A stretch of DNA of 64,000 nucleotides from Nostoc sp. PCC 7107 (lineage in GTDB: Bacteria; Cyanobacteriota; Cyanobacteriia; Cyanobacteriales; Nostocaceae): positions 3,118,501-3,182,500 of the forward strand of contig NC_019676.1 in NCBI RefSeq assembly GCF_000316625.1. The letters run 5' to 3'. Below are positions 16,785 through 25,747 of the stretch, piece after piece (the first letter of the stretch is position 1; each line of letters opens with the position of its first letter). Below the pieces are notes generated by a model, which made no database searches, was not told the origin of the DNA, and worked only from the letters and a program-made list of their open reading frames with translations. The translations under genes were made by a program, and so were the position numbers.

Positions 16785-18836
16785 ATGACTTGCTGCCTAA
16801 ATCCAGCTTGCCACAACCCACCCCATTCTGAATCCACAACCTATTGCGCTAACTGCCGATTTCCTTTGGTAGTGCTGAGAAATCGCTATCGCCCAATTCA
16901 ATTACTAGGAAAAGGGGGATTTGGGAAAACCTATTTAGCAGAAGATTTAGACAAGCTGAATGAATATTGTGTGATCAAGCAATTTGCGCCGCGAGTACAG
17001 GGAACTGCGGCTATAAATAAAGCTACAGAACTATTTGAGCAAGAAGCAAGGCGACTGCAACAACTAGGAGAACATCCGCAGATTCCCACGCTGTTAGCGT
17101 ACTTTGAAGAAGAAAATAATCTGTATTTAGTGCAGCAGTTTATCAACGGGCAGAATTTATTAGCTGAATTAAAACAACAGGGAACTTTCAACGCAGAAAA
17201 AATATCGGAAGTTTTGCTTGATTTATTAAATATCCTGAAAACGGTTCATCAGCACAAAGTTATTCACCGCGATATCAAACCAGAAAATATCATTCGTCGC
17301 AGCACTGACGGCAAGTTAGTCTTGATAGATTTTGGGATTTCCAAGCAACTCACCATGTCAGTTACCACTAACCCAGGAACAATAATTGGTTCCCCAGGTT
17401 ATGCGCCATTGGAACAAATGCAGGATGGTAAAGCTTATCCAGCAAGTGATTTATATAGTGTTGGTGCAACTTGCTTTCACTTACTGAGTGGAATTCACCC
17501 TTGGATAATGTCGGAACAACAAGGTTATGGGTGGGTTTCTTCTTGGCGGGAGCATTTGCAACAACCACAAAGCAGCGAATTGGAGAAGATTCTTGATAAG
17601 TTACTGCAAAAAGATTATCAGCAACGTTACCAATCTGCTGAAGAAGTTTTACAGGATTTTAGTTCACCGTTACCATCACTTTCACTAGTACACCCAACCC
17701 AGCCAGTAGTTGTAACTCAATCATCATCACCATTCCCTGCTACATTGCCCCATCAGCCTCAAACTGGAATATCGCCAGCACCAGTAAAGCCAAAAGTAGC
17801 GCTACAAAAGGCATCTAGACAAAATACTAATTGGAGAACAAGATTCTTGGTGGGTGCTGCTATTCCAATAATTGGAACTCAAATATATGGTTATTTTCGT
17901 TATAGCTTGTTTCCAACTAATCCTATATCTTTAATCGCTAGCATACCAAGCGGAGTTTTATTACAAAGAACCCTCATAGGGCATTCTGAGGCGGTTAATT
18001 CCGCCGCCATCAGCCCAGATGGCAACACCCTTGCCAGTGGTAGTGGTGACAAAATCATCAAACTGTGGAATCTCGCAACCGGAGAGCAAATCCGCACCCT
18101 CAGAGGACATTCTGAACTGGTTCGTTCCTTCGCCATCAGCCCAGATGGCAAAACCCTTGCCAGTGGTAGTGAGGACAAAACCATCAAACTGTGGAATCTC
18201 GCAACCGGAGAGCAAATCCGCACCCTCAGAGGACATTCTGAACTGGTTCGTTCCGTCGCCATCAGCCCAGATGGCAAAACCCTTGCCAGTGGTAGTGATG
18301 ACAAGACCATCAAACTGTGGAATCTCGCCACCGGAGAGCAAATCCGCACCCTCACAGGGCATTCCGAACTGGTTTTTTCCGTCGCCATCAGTCCAGATGG
18401 CAAAACCCTTGCCAGTAGTAGTTTTGACAAGACCATCAAACTGTGGAATCTTGCCACCGGAGAGCAAATCCGCACCCTTACTGGGCATTCTGAAGGGGTT
18501 TGGTCTGTCGCCATCAGCCCAGATAACAAAACCCTTGTCAGTGGTAGTTTTGACACAACCATCAAACTGTGGAACCTAGCAAGCGGAGAGCAAATCCGTA
18601 CCCTCACAGAGCATTCTAAACTGGTTGATTCCGTCGCCATCAGCCCAGATGGCAAAACCCTTGTCAGTGGTAGTGATGACAAGACTATCAAACTGTGGAA
18701 TCTGGCAAGCGGAGAGGAAATCCGCACCCTCACTGGGCATTCTAATTGGGTTATTTCCGTCGCCATTAGCCCAGATGGCAAAACCCTTGTCAGTGGTAGT
18801 GATGACAAAACCATCAAAATTTGGCGGCTAAAGTAG
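16785..18836 (+). CDS. Serine/threonine protein kinase with N-terminal zinc ribbon and C-terminal WD40 propeller
   Basis: A 683-residue signalling protein. Order: a four-Cys ribbon (C4, C9, C21, C24), a Hanks-type kinase domain (about 35-295) with GKGGFG, K65, HRDIKPEN at 161-168 and DFG at 182-184, a Pro-rich linker, one membrane segment (354-371), then seven WD40 repeats of 42 residues from 397. All key kinase residues are present, so it should be active at the membrane with the propeller on the other side. Such kinase-WD40 fusions are common in filamentous cyanobacteria. The stop codon lies inside a heptamer repeat. Confidence 0.93.
   Translation: MTCCLNPACHNPPHSESTTYCANCRFPLVVLRNRYRPIQLLGKGGFGKTYLAEDLDKLNEYCVIKQFAPRVQGTAAINKATELFEQEARRLQQLGEHPQIPTLLAYFEEENNLYLVQQFINGQNLLAELKQQGTFNAEKISEVLLDLLNILKTVHQHKVIHRDIKPENIIRRSTDGKLVLIDFGISKQLTMSVTTNPGTIIGSPGYAPLEQMQDGKAYPASDLYSVGATCFHLLSGIHPWIMSEQQGYGWVSSWREHLQQPQSSELEKILDKLLQKDYQQRYQSAEEVLQDFSSPLPSLSLVHPTQPVVVTQSSSPFPATLPHQPQTGISPAPVKPKVALQKASRQNTNWRTRFLVGAAIPIIGTQIYGYFRYSLFPTNPISLIASIPSGVLLQRTLIGHSEAVNSAAISPDGNTLASGSGDKIIKLWNLATGEQIRTLRGHSELVRSFAISPDGKTLASGSEDKTIKLWNLATGEQIRTLRGHSELVRSVAISPDGKTLASGSDDKTIKLWNLATGEQIRTLTGHSELVFSVAISPDGKTLASSSFDKTIKLWNLATGEQIRTLTGHSEGVWSVAISPDNKTLVSGSFDTTIKLWNLASGEQIRTLTEHSKLVDSVAISPDGKTLVSGSDDKTIKLWNLASGEEIRTLTGHSNWVISVAISPDGKTLVSGSDDKTIKIWRLK
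17973..18833 (+). repeat. 126-bp tandem repeats encoding WD40 units
   Basis: Seven units start at 17973, 18099, 18225, 18351, 18477, 18603 and 18729; the last is 105 bp. Units 2 and 3 differ at only about five of 126 positions, and most units share long identical blocks. The phase also keeps alternative frames open, which explains long spurious ORFs here. Confidence 0.9.
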
Positions 18837-18867
18837 TGAGTGCTGAGTTAGAAGTTTTGAGTATTTA
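18833..18867. repeat. Heptamer STRR array overlapping the kinase stop codon
   Basis: Five heptamers in phase: GTAGTGA, GTGCTGA, GTTAGAA, GTTTTGA, GTATTTA. The TAG stop of the kinase gene (18834-18836) is inside the first unit. Confidence 0.65.
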
Positions 18868-18910
18868 GCTGAAGACACAAAAAATAAGTAAAATTTACCA
18901 ACAACACAGC

Positions 18911-19081
18911 ATGATTAATTCTGATTATTCTCTGTCTGGACTCTTTGAGGGATGGAGAAGTACTAGCAAGCGATTAATCAAAATTATCTGGATCTATGCC
19001 AAGCGATATCAAATGACAAGCCGCTACGCGTCTACACTCGAATCCACACTAGGAGTTAGCATAGACAATAGTAGATCATAA
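18911..19081 (+). CDS. Possible 56-aa small protein (doubtful)
   Basis: Open from ATG at 18911 to TAA at 19079-19081, reading MINSDYSLSGLFEGWRST at the start. It is preceded by AACACAGC, not a good ribosome-binding site. Its second half covers a GCCGCTACGCGTCTAC stretch that looks like a dispersed Nostoc repeat. No family is recognised. It may be a remnant or chance ORF. Confidence 0.2.
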   Translation: MINSDYSLSGLFEGWRSTSKRLIKIIWIYAKRYQMTSRYASTLESTLGVSIDNSRS

Positions 19082-19096
19082 ATTATTATTTTAACA

Positions 19097-19513
19097 ATGA
19101 TGGGTTCAGTTCGCGTCAAACTAAAGTTAAAAAATGCCATAGATGAAGCCTTAGTCAGTCGAGGACTCCTAGCACTGGGACTTTTGCTCGAATGTGAAAC
19201 AGAAGGATTAGTAGATACAGGTGCAGTTTCCTTAGTTATTCCACCACAGATAGTAGAACAGCTAGGATTAAGAATTAGAGGTCAACGTGTCGCTCAATAT
19301 GCAAATGGTAGTGAAGAAACAATCGGAGTTACTGAGCCTATAATAGTTGAGTGCCAAGGACGTGAAACAGTAGTAGAAGCATTAGTTGTTGGTAATGAAG
19401 TATTAATTGGTCAAGTGGTTTTAGAACAGATAGATTTACTGGTAGATTGCAGAAACCAGAGATTAATTCCTAATCCAGAACACCCTGATTATCCAGTTGC
19501 CATAATTAAGTGA
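19097..19513 (+). CDS. Clan AA (retropepsin-like) aspartic protease
   Basis: A 138-residue protein with a single retropepsin-type active-site motif LVDTGAVSLVIP (D40, T41, G42) and a hydrophobic flap/dimer pattern (VEALVVGNEVLIGQVVLEQIDLLVD). Like viral proteases it should act as a dimer. These short proteins are very common and often duplicated in cyanobacteria, frequently beside toxin- or nuclease-like genes; targets are unknown. It lies about 100 bp upstream of the DUF2887 gene. The start is one of two adjacent ATGs (19097 or 19100). Confidence 0.85.
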   Translation: MMGSVRVKLKLKNAIDEALVSRGLLALGLLLECETEGLVDTGAVSLVIPPQIVEQLGLRIRGQRVAQYANGSEETIGVTEPIIVECQGRETVVEALVVGNEVLIGQVVLEQIDLLVDCRNQRLIPNPEHPDYPVAIIK

Positions 19514-19616
19514 AAGCCATTCTTTGGTGAAACTGAAATAATTGCCGCGCCACTAATTCGTCACAGATATCCTAATGGTAAAATCACTATAGTCAAAAAT
19601 CTGCTTAAACCTCTGC

Positions 19617-20408
19617 GTGAAAACTGACAGCATATTTTATCGCCTATTTCAAGAACTCCCTGCTATATTCTTTGAACTAATTGGCAATCCTCACGAAATT
19701 GCCAACATCTATCAATTTGCTTCAGTTGAAATTAAACAAACAGCCTTTAGAATTGATGGTGTATTTCTGCCCACCCAAGATGAAGCAAGCCCGATTTATT
19801 TTGTTGAAGTCCAATTTCAACCAGATGCAGATATTTACTTACGCCTAATATCAGAGATTGCTTTATACTTACGCCAAAATAAACCCAAAAATCCTTGGCG
19901 AGGAGTAGTGATTTATCCCAGCAGAGATATAGATATCGGAGATAAAGAACATTTCATAGAATTATTCCAAAGCGAGCGTATCAGTATACTTTACCTAAAT
20001 GAATTAGGCACTGCTGCATCACTACCGCTAGGCATTGCTACGATAAAATTAGTAATTGAAGGGGAAGATACAGCAATTAACACCGCTAGGGAATTAATCA
20101 ACCGCACCCAGCAAGCCGTTAATTTACAACTACCACAAAAACAGTTACTAGAATTAATAGAGACAATCCTAGTTTATAAATTTCCACAAATGAGTCGAGA
20201 GGAGATAGAAGCAATGTTTGGTTTAAGTGAATTGAAGCAAACACGAGTTTATCAGGAAGCTAAAGAAGAAGGTGAACAAAAAGCAAAATTAGAAGCTGTA
20301 CCTAAGCTTTTGGCACTGGGTTTAACCTTAGAACAGATAGCGCAGGCGTTAGACTTAGATGTTACACAAGTCCAGCAAGTAGCACAGCAAAAATCCGTCA
20401 ATCAATAG
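19617..20408 (+). CDS. DUF2887 / Rpn-like PD-(D/E)XK nuclease-family protein
   Basis: A 263-residue protein of the DUF2887 group, related to Rpn/transposase_31 proteins: MKTDSIFYRLFQELPAIFFELIG at the N terminus (key FYRLF, PAIFFEL), FRIDGVFLP with D about 47, and IYFVEVQFQPD with an E-x-Q variant of the catalytic E-x-K. A helical KEEGEQKAKLEAV segment and a short LGLTLEQIAQALDL HTH-like end follow. Members are multicopy and hypervariable in cyanobacteria; nuclease activity is plausible but unproven. Start is GTG at 19617, which lies in a CCTCTGCGTGAAA dispersed-repeat sequence. Confidence 0.85.
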   Translation: MKTDSIFYRLFQELPAIFFELIGNPHEIANIYQFASVEIKQTAFRIDGVFLPTQDEASPIYFVEVQFQPDADIYLRLISEIALYLRQNKPKNPWRGVVIYPSRDIDIGDKEHFIELFQSERISILYLNELGTAASLPLGIATIKLVIEGEDTAINTARELINRTQQAVNLQLPQKQLLELIETILVYKFPQMSREEIEAMFGLSELKQTRVYQEAKEEGEQKAKLEAVPKLLALGLTLEQIAQALDLDVTQVQQVAQQKSVNQ

Positions 20409-20589
20409 CTCAAGGTATTAGTAAAAAAGTCTCTTTTCTCGCCGATATTGTTATAGAAATACGTCAAATCTCTGCGGTAATTATATTTTAGAGACTTTTT
20501 ACATGACATGGCGATCGCTCTTGATTGATTATCGCTATTTTAGGTACAGTTTTTCATCTTAAACTGGGATGATGAAACAGCGATCGCAC

Positions 20590-20832
20590 CTACGCTACAT
20601 TTTTGACTGAGATAATTCCTTCACTACACCACTGGATAAGTAGCCATCTGTCAGAATCTTTATCCAGTGCTGGCTTGAGACGGAAATTAAAAACTTCTTG
20701 CCATACCTCTACTCCATACTGGGATACAAAATCTGCCTCCAGTTTTTTGAACTGTTCCCATTGCCGATTTCCAATAGCGGTTAACATGGGAATGATTGCT
20801 GTGATGGCTACTTGTGCGGCGACGGGTGTCAT
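20590..20832 (-). CDS. Conserved hypothetical protein (80 aa)
   Basis: An 80-residue protein: hydrophobic MTPVAAQVAITAIIPMLTAI start, then NRQWEQFKKLEADFVSQYG and VFNFRLKPALDKDSDRWLLIQWC. The composition and even codon use look protein-coding. It resembles small conserved cyanobacterial proteins, but I cannot name a family. It is the last gene of a minus-strand run after the pentapeptide gene, about 120 bp away. Confidence 0.55.
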   Translation of the reverse strand: MTPVAAQVAITAIIPMLTAIGNRQWEQFKKLEADFVSQYGVEVWQEVFNFRLKPALDKDSDRWLLIQWCSEGIISVKNVA

Positions 20833-20950
20833 TCTGGATAGTCCTCAAAAACACAAATAAAAGGCATAGGTGGTTTTTGATATTGATGATTTTAACCAAC
20901 CGTTTACCCTTGCTTCTGGCAAGCGCAAAACAGGCTAATTCTTGCAATAT

Positions 20951-21589
20951 TTACACCTGTGTCTCAATTACAGTCCCCACCAAACAAGCCTTATCTAATT
21001 TAGCACCGCTTAAGTTTGCCCCTTCTAACTCTGCACACAATAAGTTAGCCCCTGTCAAACTTGCTCCTGCTAAATTCGCACCCCGTAAGTCCGCTTCTTC
21101 AAGATTCGCCTCACTTAACAATGTTCCTTGCAAGTCAGCGCGGCTTAAGTCTGCGCCTTTGAGGTTTGCGCCACTCAAGTTAGCACCACGTAAGTCAGCA
21201 CTGCGTAAGTCAACGCCTTGTAAGTTGACATTCATCAAATTCGCGCCACTTAAAAAAGCACCCGCTAATGATACATCACTCAAGGTTGCGCCCATCAAGT
21301 TAGCGCCGCGTAAATTGCTACCACGCAAGTCAGCACTGGTTAAGTCGGCTTGCATTAAATTGGCTCCCATGAGGTTCGCCCGCAAGTCAGTTTCTTGCAG
21401 GTTCGCCCCCATTAAATTGGCTCCTTCTAAATGCCCACCTTCGAGTTTGGAACCCCGAAAATTAGTACCAACAAGGGTAGCGCCAGCAAGATTAATGCGG
21501 CTTAAATCAAGTTGATCAAGTTCTTCATCTTCTAAGTTTATTCCTGGGAGTTGTTTGAGGGTTCCTGATTTAATGGCTTCTATATTCAT
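20951..21589 (-). CDS. Pentapeptide-repeat protein
   Basis: A 212-residue protein made almost entirely of A(N/D)LxG-type pentapeptide repeats from about residue 25 to 205, such as ANLMGANLQETDL and ADLRGANLSGANL. This predicts a right-handed quadrilateral beta-helix. No transmembrane segment or signal peptide, so it is probably cytosolic. A short N-terminal region (MNIEAIKSGTLKQLPGINLE) precedes the helix. Its ATG overlaps the stop of the DICT gene (ATGA), so translation is probably coupled and the two products may work together. Confidence 0.93.
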   Translation of the reverse strand: MNIEAIKSGTLKQLPGINLEDEELDQLDLSRINLAGATLVGTNFRGSKLEGGHLEGANLMGANLQETDLRANLMGANLMQADLTSADLRGSNLRGANLMGATLSDVSLAGAFLSGANLMNVNLQGVDLRSADLRGANLSGANLKGADLSRADLQGTLLSEANLEEADLRGANLAGASLTGANLLCAELEGANLSGAKLDKACLVGTVIETQV

Positions 21590-22986
21590 GTGGGGTAACT
21601 ACCAATCTCCTCATTACTCTTGCTATGGCTATCCCAGCGAGTATCTAGTAACCACATACCGTTGCTGGCTTTGCTTGTCATCACGGGTAAGTCAAGTCCT
21701 TGTTGCAAACCCATGACTAACAAAGTTAGGGCATCTATTAGTTTAGGGTCAAAGCGGGTTGATTGTTGCTGTCGGCATTGGTCTAAAGCTTGAGCAAATA
21801 TTTCTTCCCGACTTTGATTAGATGATTTAATTTGATTGACTCGCCATTGAAACTCGGCGACTAATGCTAAGATTCTCGATTCTAAGGGAATTTCATCGCC
21901 AGCTAAACCTGCGGGTTCACCTGTACCATTCCACCACTCCGTTTGGTGAGTGATGATTTGAGCCACAGCCCGGAGTCTGGACATAGTTCGTAATACCTGC
22001 GCCCCAGGTACTAAAGGACAGGTTAAAGGACAACTGGGGGCTTGTTCTTCTGGGTAACGGTTGGATGTTCCGGGAGTCAGAACGCTTTCGGCTTTTTGTA
22101 AGGGATCTATGCGATGTAACAAACCTGCCAACCGCAATCTTTTGATTTGCCAAGCTGGTAGTTCTAACAATTGTCCCATTGCTTCGGACAGGGCGACAAC
22201 TTCCGCAGCTGCCATTGGGTTGTTGATATCGGCAATATCTATCAACTGCGCCATCCGCAAAAATGCTTGAATTTCGTTAGAAACTAAGTTGCGATCTAAA
22301 GCTTGTTGACGCGGTGCTGTCGGAATAGATAAGCTTTCTTGCCCAGTTTGCAGGTAATCAACTACGCGAGAGACAACTGTACTTAAGTCTTCTGGTGCAG
22401 CCAGACGAGGCTGAAATGCTTCTTTGTGAGTTGTGAGTTTTGCTGCTAGTGCTGGGTTGTATTGTTGAATATGCGCGATCGCTAATTCTGCGGTTTCTTT
22501 GACTAATTCTGGTTCAAATGTCCACAACCCATAGAATTTCCGTTCTAAGTCGGAATCTGGTAATCCACCCACACCATAATCAGCTTCCGATAGTTCTTGA
22601 CAAAGCACCATTGCTGTGTACTCTGGCGACAAAATAATCAAATGCCATTCCTGCGCCACTGGATCAGCGGAATCTAATGCTACTAAATCTACATTCGGTA
22701 ATTGGCTGGTAAAATGTTCCGCAAAGCCTGCATCGGGTGATGCCATGATCGCAATTTCCCGACTAAACTTTGCTATGTCTGCATATCTTTCAGCTTCTTG
22801 TAAATACCATTTCCCCCGCTGGAAAGCTGTAATTACTAAGGGCTGACCCTGATCAGCTAGAATGTGGTCTTCTAGAGCATGACACAAAGCAACTAAAGTG
22901 TTTTTATAATACACCCCAAACCGAATTGGTCTGGTGCTATGGCGATGGGATGTTTCCAGTTGTTGTAAAATTGAACCTTCTAACAT
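21586..22986 (-). CDS. DICT sensory-domain protein with a degenerate HD-like C-terminal domain
   Basis: A 466-residue cytosolic protein. The first ~190 residues match the DICT domain, a sensory module named from diguanylate cyclases and two-component systems and common in cyanobacteria (key RFGVYYKNTLVALCHALEDHIL and GKWYLQEAERYADIAKFSRE, both shortened here). The C-terminal half resembles an HD-GYP-like helical fold (KRLRLAGLLHRIDP, IITHQTEWWNGTGEPAGLAGDEIPLESRIL), but a clear HD pair is missing, so catalysis is doubtful. It heads a two-gene operon with the pentapeptide gene. Ligand unknown. Confidence 0.82.
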   Translation of the reverse strand: MLEGSILQQLETSHRHSTRPIRFGVYYKNTLVALCHALEDHILADQGQPLVITAFQRGKWYLQEAERYADIAKFSREIAIMASPDAGFAEHFTSQLPNVDLVALDSADPVAQEWHLIILSPEYTAMVLCQELSEADYGVGGLPDSDLERKFYGLWTFEPELVKETAELAIAHIQQYNPALAAKLTTHKEAFQPRLAAPEDLSTVVSRVVDYLQTGQESLSIPTAPRQQALDRNLVSNEIQAFLRMAQLIDIADINNPMAAAEVVALSEAMGQLLELPAWQIKRLRLAGLLHRIDPLQKAESVLTPGTSNRYPEEQAPSCPLTCPLVPGAQVLRTMSRLRAVAQIITHQTEWWNGTGEPAGLAGDEIPLESRILALVAEFQWRVNQIKSSNQSREEIFAQALDQCRQQQSTRFDPKLIDALTLLVMGLQQGLDLPVMTSKASNGMWLLDTRWDSHSKSNEEIGSYPT

Positions 22987-23004
22987 GGGCTGGGAGTTTT
23001 ATAA

Positions 23005-23032
23005 GAGGCTAGGGGTTAGAGGCTAGGGGTTA
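23005..23032. repeat. STRR: two 14-bp tandem units
   Basis: GAGGCTAGGGGTTA occurs twice in tandem, each unit made of two heptamers. It lies between the radical SAM gene and the DICT gene. The same heptamer family appears in the other orientation at 40159-40189. Confidence 0.7.
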
Positions 23033-23077
23033 GAACTTATTTTCCCTTGTCCCTAACCTCGTTTGTTGATGTTTCTG

Positions 23078-24670
23078 CTAGGATACACCTGCTAATTGTG
23101 TTTCCTTCTTTTCGATTGGTGCGGAGAGTGCTACTTCTAAATCGGCACAACCTAGCTTTTCTTCTAAAATCTTCATAACTTCCCGTCCGAAGTCATTGGG
23201 ATTTTGTCGCCAAGCTTGTAAGCAGACTTCGCCAAAGAAAGAACCCAGCGGTTCGGGGTTCCACAGCAGTTTTTTAGCTGTCCACGGCATCAAGCTCATA
23301 GGATCGTACCCTGGTTTGAGAATCCCTTCTTTAAAGGCATATTCTTCTAAATGGGTGTGGGGTTGGAGTCCAATAAAGAAAATGGCTGGTTCAACTTTGT
23401 CTGCACCAAAGATGCGTTCTAGTTCGCGGTGGTAGGCGATGGTTTGGCGAATAGTTTCGGGACGCTCATCAATCACATTAAAGGAATAATTGACGGAAAC
23501 TAAATCGTTAAACCCAGCGGCTTTTAAATCTCGACAGTTTTGTAAGACAGTCCGCAGGTTATAACCCATCCGCATTTTGCGTACCAGTTCTTGAGAACCG
23601 CTGGTAATACCGATTTCAAAATAGTTCATCCCAGTTTTTGCCATCAACTCACATAATTCGGGTGTTAAGTTGTCGGCTCTGATGTATGCTGCCCAATGGA
23701 TATCTGTCATCCCCGAATCAACGATCGCCTGTAATAGTTCTATGGCATCATTGATATATCTCCTCGCTGGGATAAATTGAGCATCGGTAAACCAAAAGTT
23801 CCGTACACCGCGATTATATAATTGCCGAATTTCCGCCACAACTTCAGCTGCGGGATTTATCCGTACTTGTTTACCTTCCACCACGGTGTAGACACAATAG
23901 CAGCAATTATGCGGACAACCTCGCTTGGTTTGGACACCGATATAAAAGTCTTGGTCTTGCAGATAATAGTTAAACTCTGGCCAGACCTTTTCAATATAGT
24001 CGTAGTTACAAGCGGTTTTTTGTAGTGGGGTAGGTTGTTCGTGAATCAGCCGTTGGCGTGGTTTAGTTTCTCCCACTACATAACAGCGTTCATCACTAAT
24101 TTGTCTTCCACTTAGCAGTTTTTCTAATAGAGTTTCGCCTTCACCTACAGAAATAACTGTTCCTGAAGGTAAGCTTTTACCCAACTGTTCGTAAAATACG
24201 CTAACTGCACCACCGCCAACCACTGCACGCGCATCAGGGTGATATTTTTGGGCGCGGTTTAAACCGCGTTTGATTAATCCCAAATTCCGCCACAACTCGA
24301 CGTAGTAAGCAATGAAGATGCGTAAACCACCCAATGCACCACGTAGTTTAATCAGCAGATTTTTGGCGTAATAAAATTCAAAAGCGTTTTGCAGTGGGTT
24401 TCCGCCACGTCCACCAACTGGGGCATAAATCTGAATATCTCGCCAAGAGAATACTAGTAGTGTCGGTTTAAATTCATTGATACAGCTATCTAAAGCCGCA
24501 GCGTAGTCTAACGGTGGGACTGTTCCCAAATCGAAAATCCGCTGTTCGATATTCGGGAATAGCTTGTGGACATGATCACAAAGATAAACTACCCCAATGG
24601 GAAAGATGGGGTTACAAGGAAGGCGAACGTAGAGAATGCGATTTTCGATCATCGGTGTTTTAACCTCCAT
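23078..24670 (-). CDS. B12-binding radical SAM protein
   Basis: A 530-residue protein with an N-terminal cobalamin-binding-like half (VYLCDHVHKLFPNIEQRIFDLGTV, VVGGGAVSVFYEQLGKSLPSGTVISVGEGE) and a radical SAM core with cluster motif CPHNCCYCVYT (CxxxCxxC) near 255, followed by GVRNFWFTDAQF and YFEIGITSGSQELV. It resembles the cyanobacterial group annotated in databases as photosystem II high-light acclimation radical SAM proteins; I am not sure of that link. The start is taken as the first ATG; M7 (MIENRILYVRLP) is an equally good start. Confidence 0.82.
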   Translation of the reverse strand: MEVKTPMIENRILYVRLPCNPIFPIGVVYLCDHVHKLFPNIEQRIFDLGTVPPLDYAAALDSCINEFKPTLLVFSWRDIQIYAPVGGRGGNPLQNAFEFYYAKNLLIKLRGALGGLRIFIAYYVELWRNLGLIKRGLNRAQKYHPDARAVVGGGAVSVFYEQLGKSLPSGTVISVGEGETLLEKLLSGRQISDERCYVVGETKPRQRLIHEQPTPLQKTACNYDYIEKVWPEFNYYLQDQDFYIGVQTKRGCPHNCCYCVYTVVEGKQVRINPAAEVVAEIRQLYNRGVRNFWFTDAQFIPARRYINDAIELLQAIVDSGMTDIHWAAYIRADNLTPELCELMAKTGMNYFEIGITSGSQELVRKMRMGYNLRTVLQNCRDLKAAGFNDLVSVNYSFNVIDERPETIRQTIAYHRELERIFGADKVEPAIFFIGLQPHTHLEEYAFKEGILKPGYDPMSLMPWTAKKLLWNPEPLGSFFGEVCLQAWRQNPNDFGREVMKILEEKLGCADLEVALSAPIEKKETQLAGVS

Positions 24671-25239
24671 CTTGCCATTCTTTAAAGAAAGCGAGAGATA
24701 TTGTTAGCTGAGAAATTTGGTTTTGGCTAGTCTTATTTATGACAATCTAGTTTGACGTTTCAGCAACTGTATGCTTTTATATTTTTCCGGTTGGGAATGG
24801 CGGAAATAGCTAAATTTGCTAGACATCAAGCAGGAGAGATTGTTTTATGAATAAATTGTTCATATATCTTTACCATAACATTGAGTTTAATCATTAAGCG
24901 ATGATCCCTTGCTATCTCTTTGGGGATACAACAAGACAGAAACTTATGAAAATGAAAGATACGAGCTAGAGGTAGATGCCACCTACTCTAATTTGTGGTT
25001 AATTAATATCTAAGACAAATTTGTTACCAAAGAAAACAATTAAAAACTTTACTTAATAGTGTATAATTTTTTTCAAAATGAATTTATTTTATAAATTTTT
25101 CATAACTTGAACATACCTTTAGATAGAAATAACGTAGAAATTTTCAGTTGGTAGTCGGAGTTACAGCAACTGGGGATCAGGCGGTGTTAGTCTGGGCTGG
25201 TGTAATATACAATGTTTGGCGTAAAGCTCCTCGGCAGTT
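24671..25239. other. AT-rich divergent spacer
   Basis: 569 bp between the radical SAM gene and the DUF1830 gene. No recognised regulatory motif. A 35-codon frame with a TTG start (25148-25255) runs into the DUF1830 gene and has a protein-like, Trp-containing composition (GDQAVLVWAGVIYNVWRK), but nothing else supports it. Confidence 0.4.
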
Positions 25240-25617
25240 ATGGCTCAAATACTAGATTCTCTACCACCTGAGCAATCGGGGAAGATTCTCTGCTGCTACA
25301 TCAATGCAACAAGCAAAATCCAGGTAGCTCGCATTTCTAACATATCTAACTGGTACTTTGAAAGGGTTGTGTTTCCTGGGCAGCGCCTCGTTTTTGAAGC
25401 CCCACCAGAAGCTCACATGGAGATTCATACGGGGATGATGGCTAGTGCAATTTTATCGGATACAATTCCGTGCGATCGCCTGGCAATTCACGAACCAAGC
25501 AGTAGTGATTTTAATACCGACTCAGTTACTCTCGACCCTATCAGTAAAAAACCCATAGTCCAGTCAATTAATACCAAAAGGGAAGATACCACAAAACCTT
25601 TAACAATCGCTGGTTAA
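25240..25617 (+). CDS. DUF1830 domain protein
   Basis: A 125-residue protein with the cyanobacterial DUF1830 core: ILCCYINATSKIQVARISNISNWYFERVVFPGQRLVFEAPPEA (key CCYxN, RISNI, WYFERVVFPGQ, LVFEAP) across residues 17-57. The C-terminal 40 residues are low-complexity. The family is small and restricted to cyanobacteria and its function is unknown. A perfect palindromic terminator follows at 25659-25684. Confidence 0.88.
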   Translation: MAQILDSLPPEQSGKILCCYINATSKIQVARISNISNWYFERVVFPGQRLVFEAPPEAHMEIHTGMMASAILSDTIPCDRLAIHEPSSSDFNTDSVTLDPISKKPIVQSINTKREDTTKPLTIAG

Positions 25618-25658
25618 TCATTGCTTGATTAAAATAAAAAATTTGCTCAAAAAAATTT

Positions 25659-25684
25659 AAGGTTGCTGATATCAGCAACCTTTT
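25659..25684 (+). terminator. Terminator after the DUF1830 gene
   Basis: A 24-bp perfect palindrome (AAGGTTGCTGAT plus its complement, 25659-25682) followed by TTCTATT. Its position also argues against the TTG at 25688 as the start of the next gene. Confidence 0.75.
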
Positions 25685-25747
25685 CTATTGTTATGGAGGG
25701 TCAATAGTCATTTCTACTCGTCCCCGACACCCACAAGCCCCAAATTT

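Noticed and set aside
17900-18817. Long ORFs on the opposite strand and in another frame across the WD40 repeats
   Set aside because: They exist because the repeat unit is 126 bp (divisible by three) and nearly identical, which keeps other frames open. The 683-aa kinase has clear domains in its frame.
25688-25747. TTG start for the DUF4079-like gene
   Set aside because: Overlaps the T-run of the preceding terminator; ATG 25748 gives a normal membrane-protein start.
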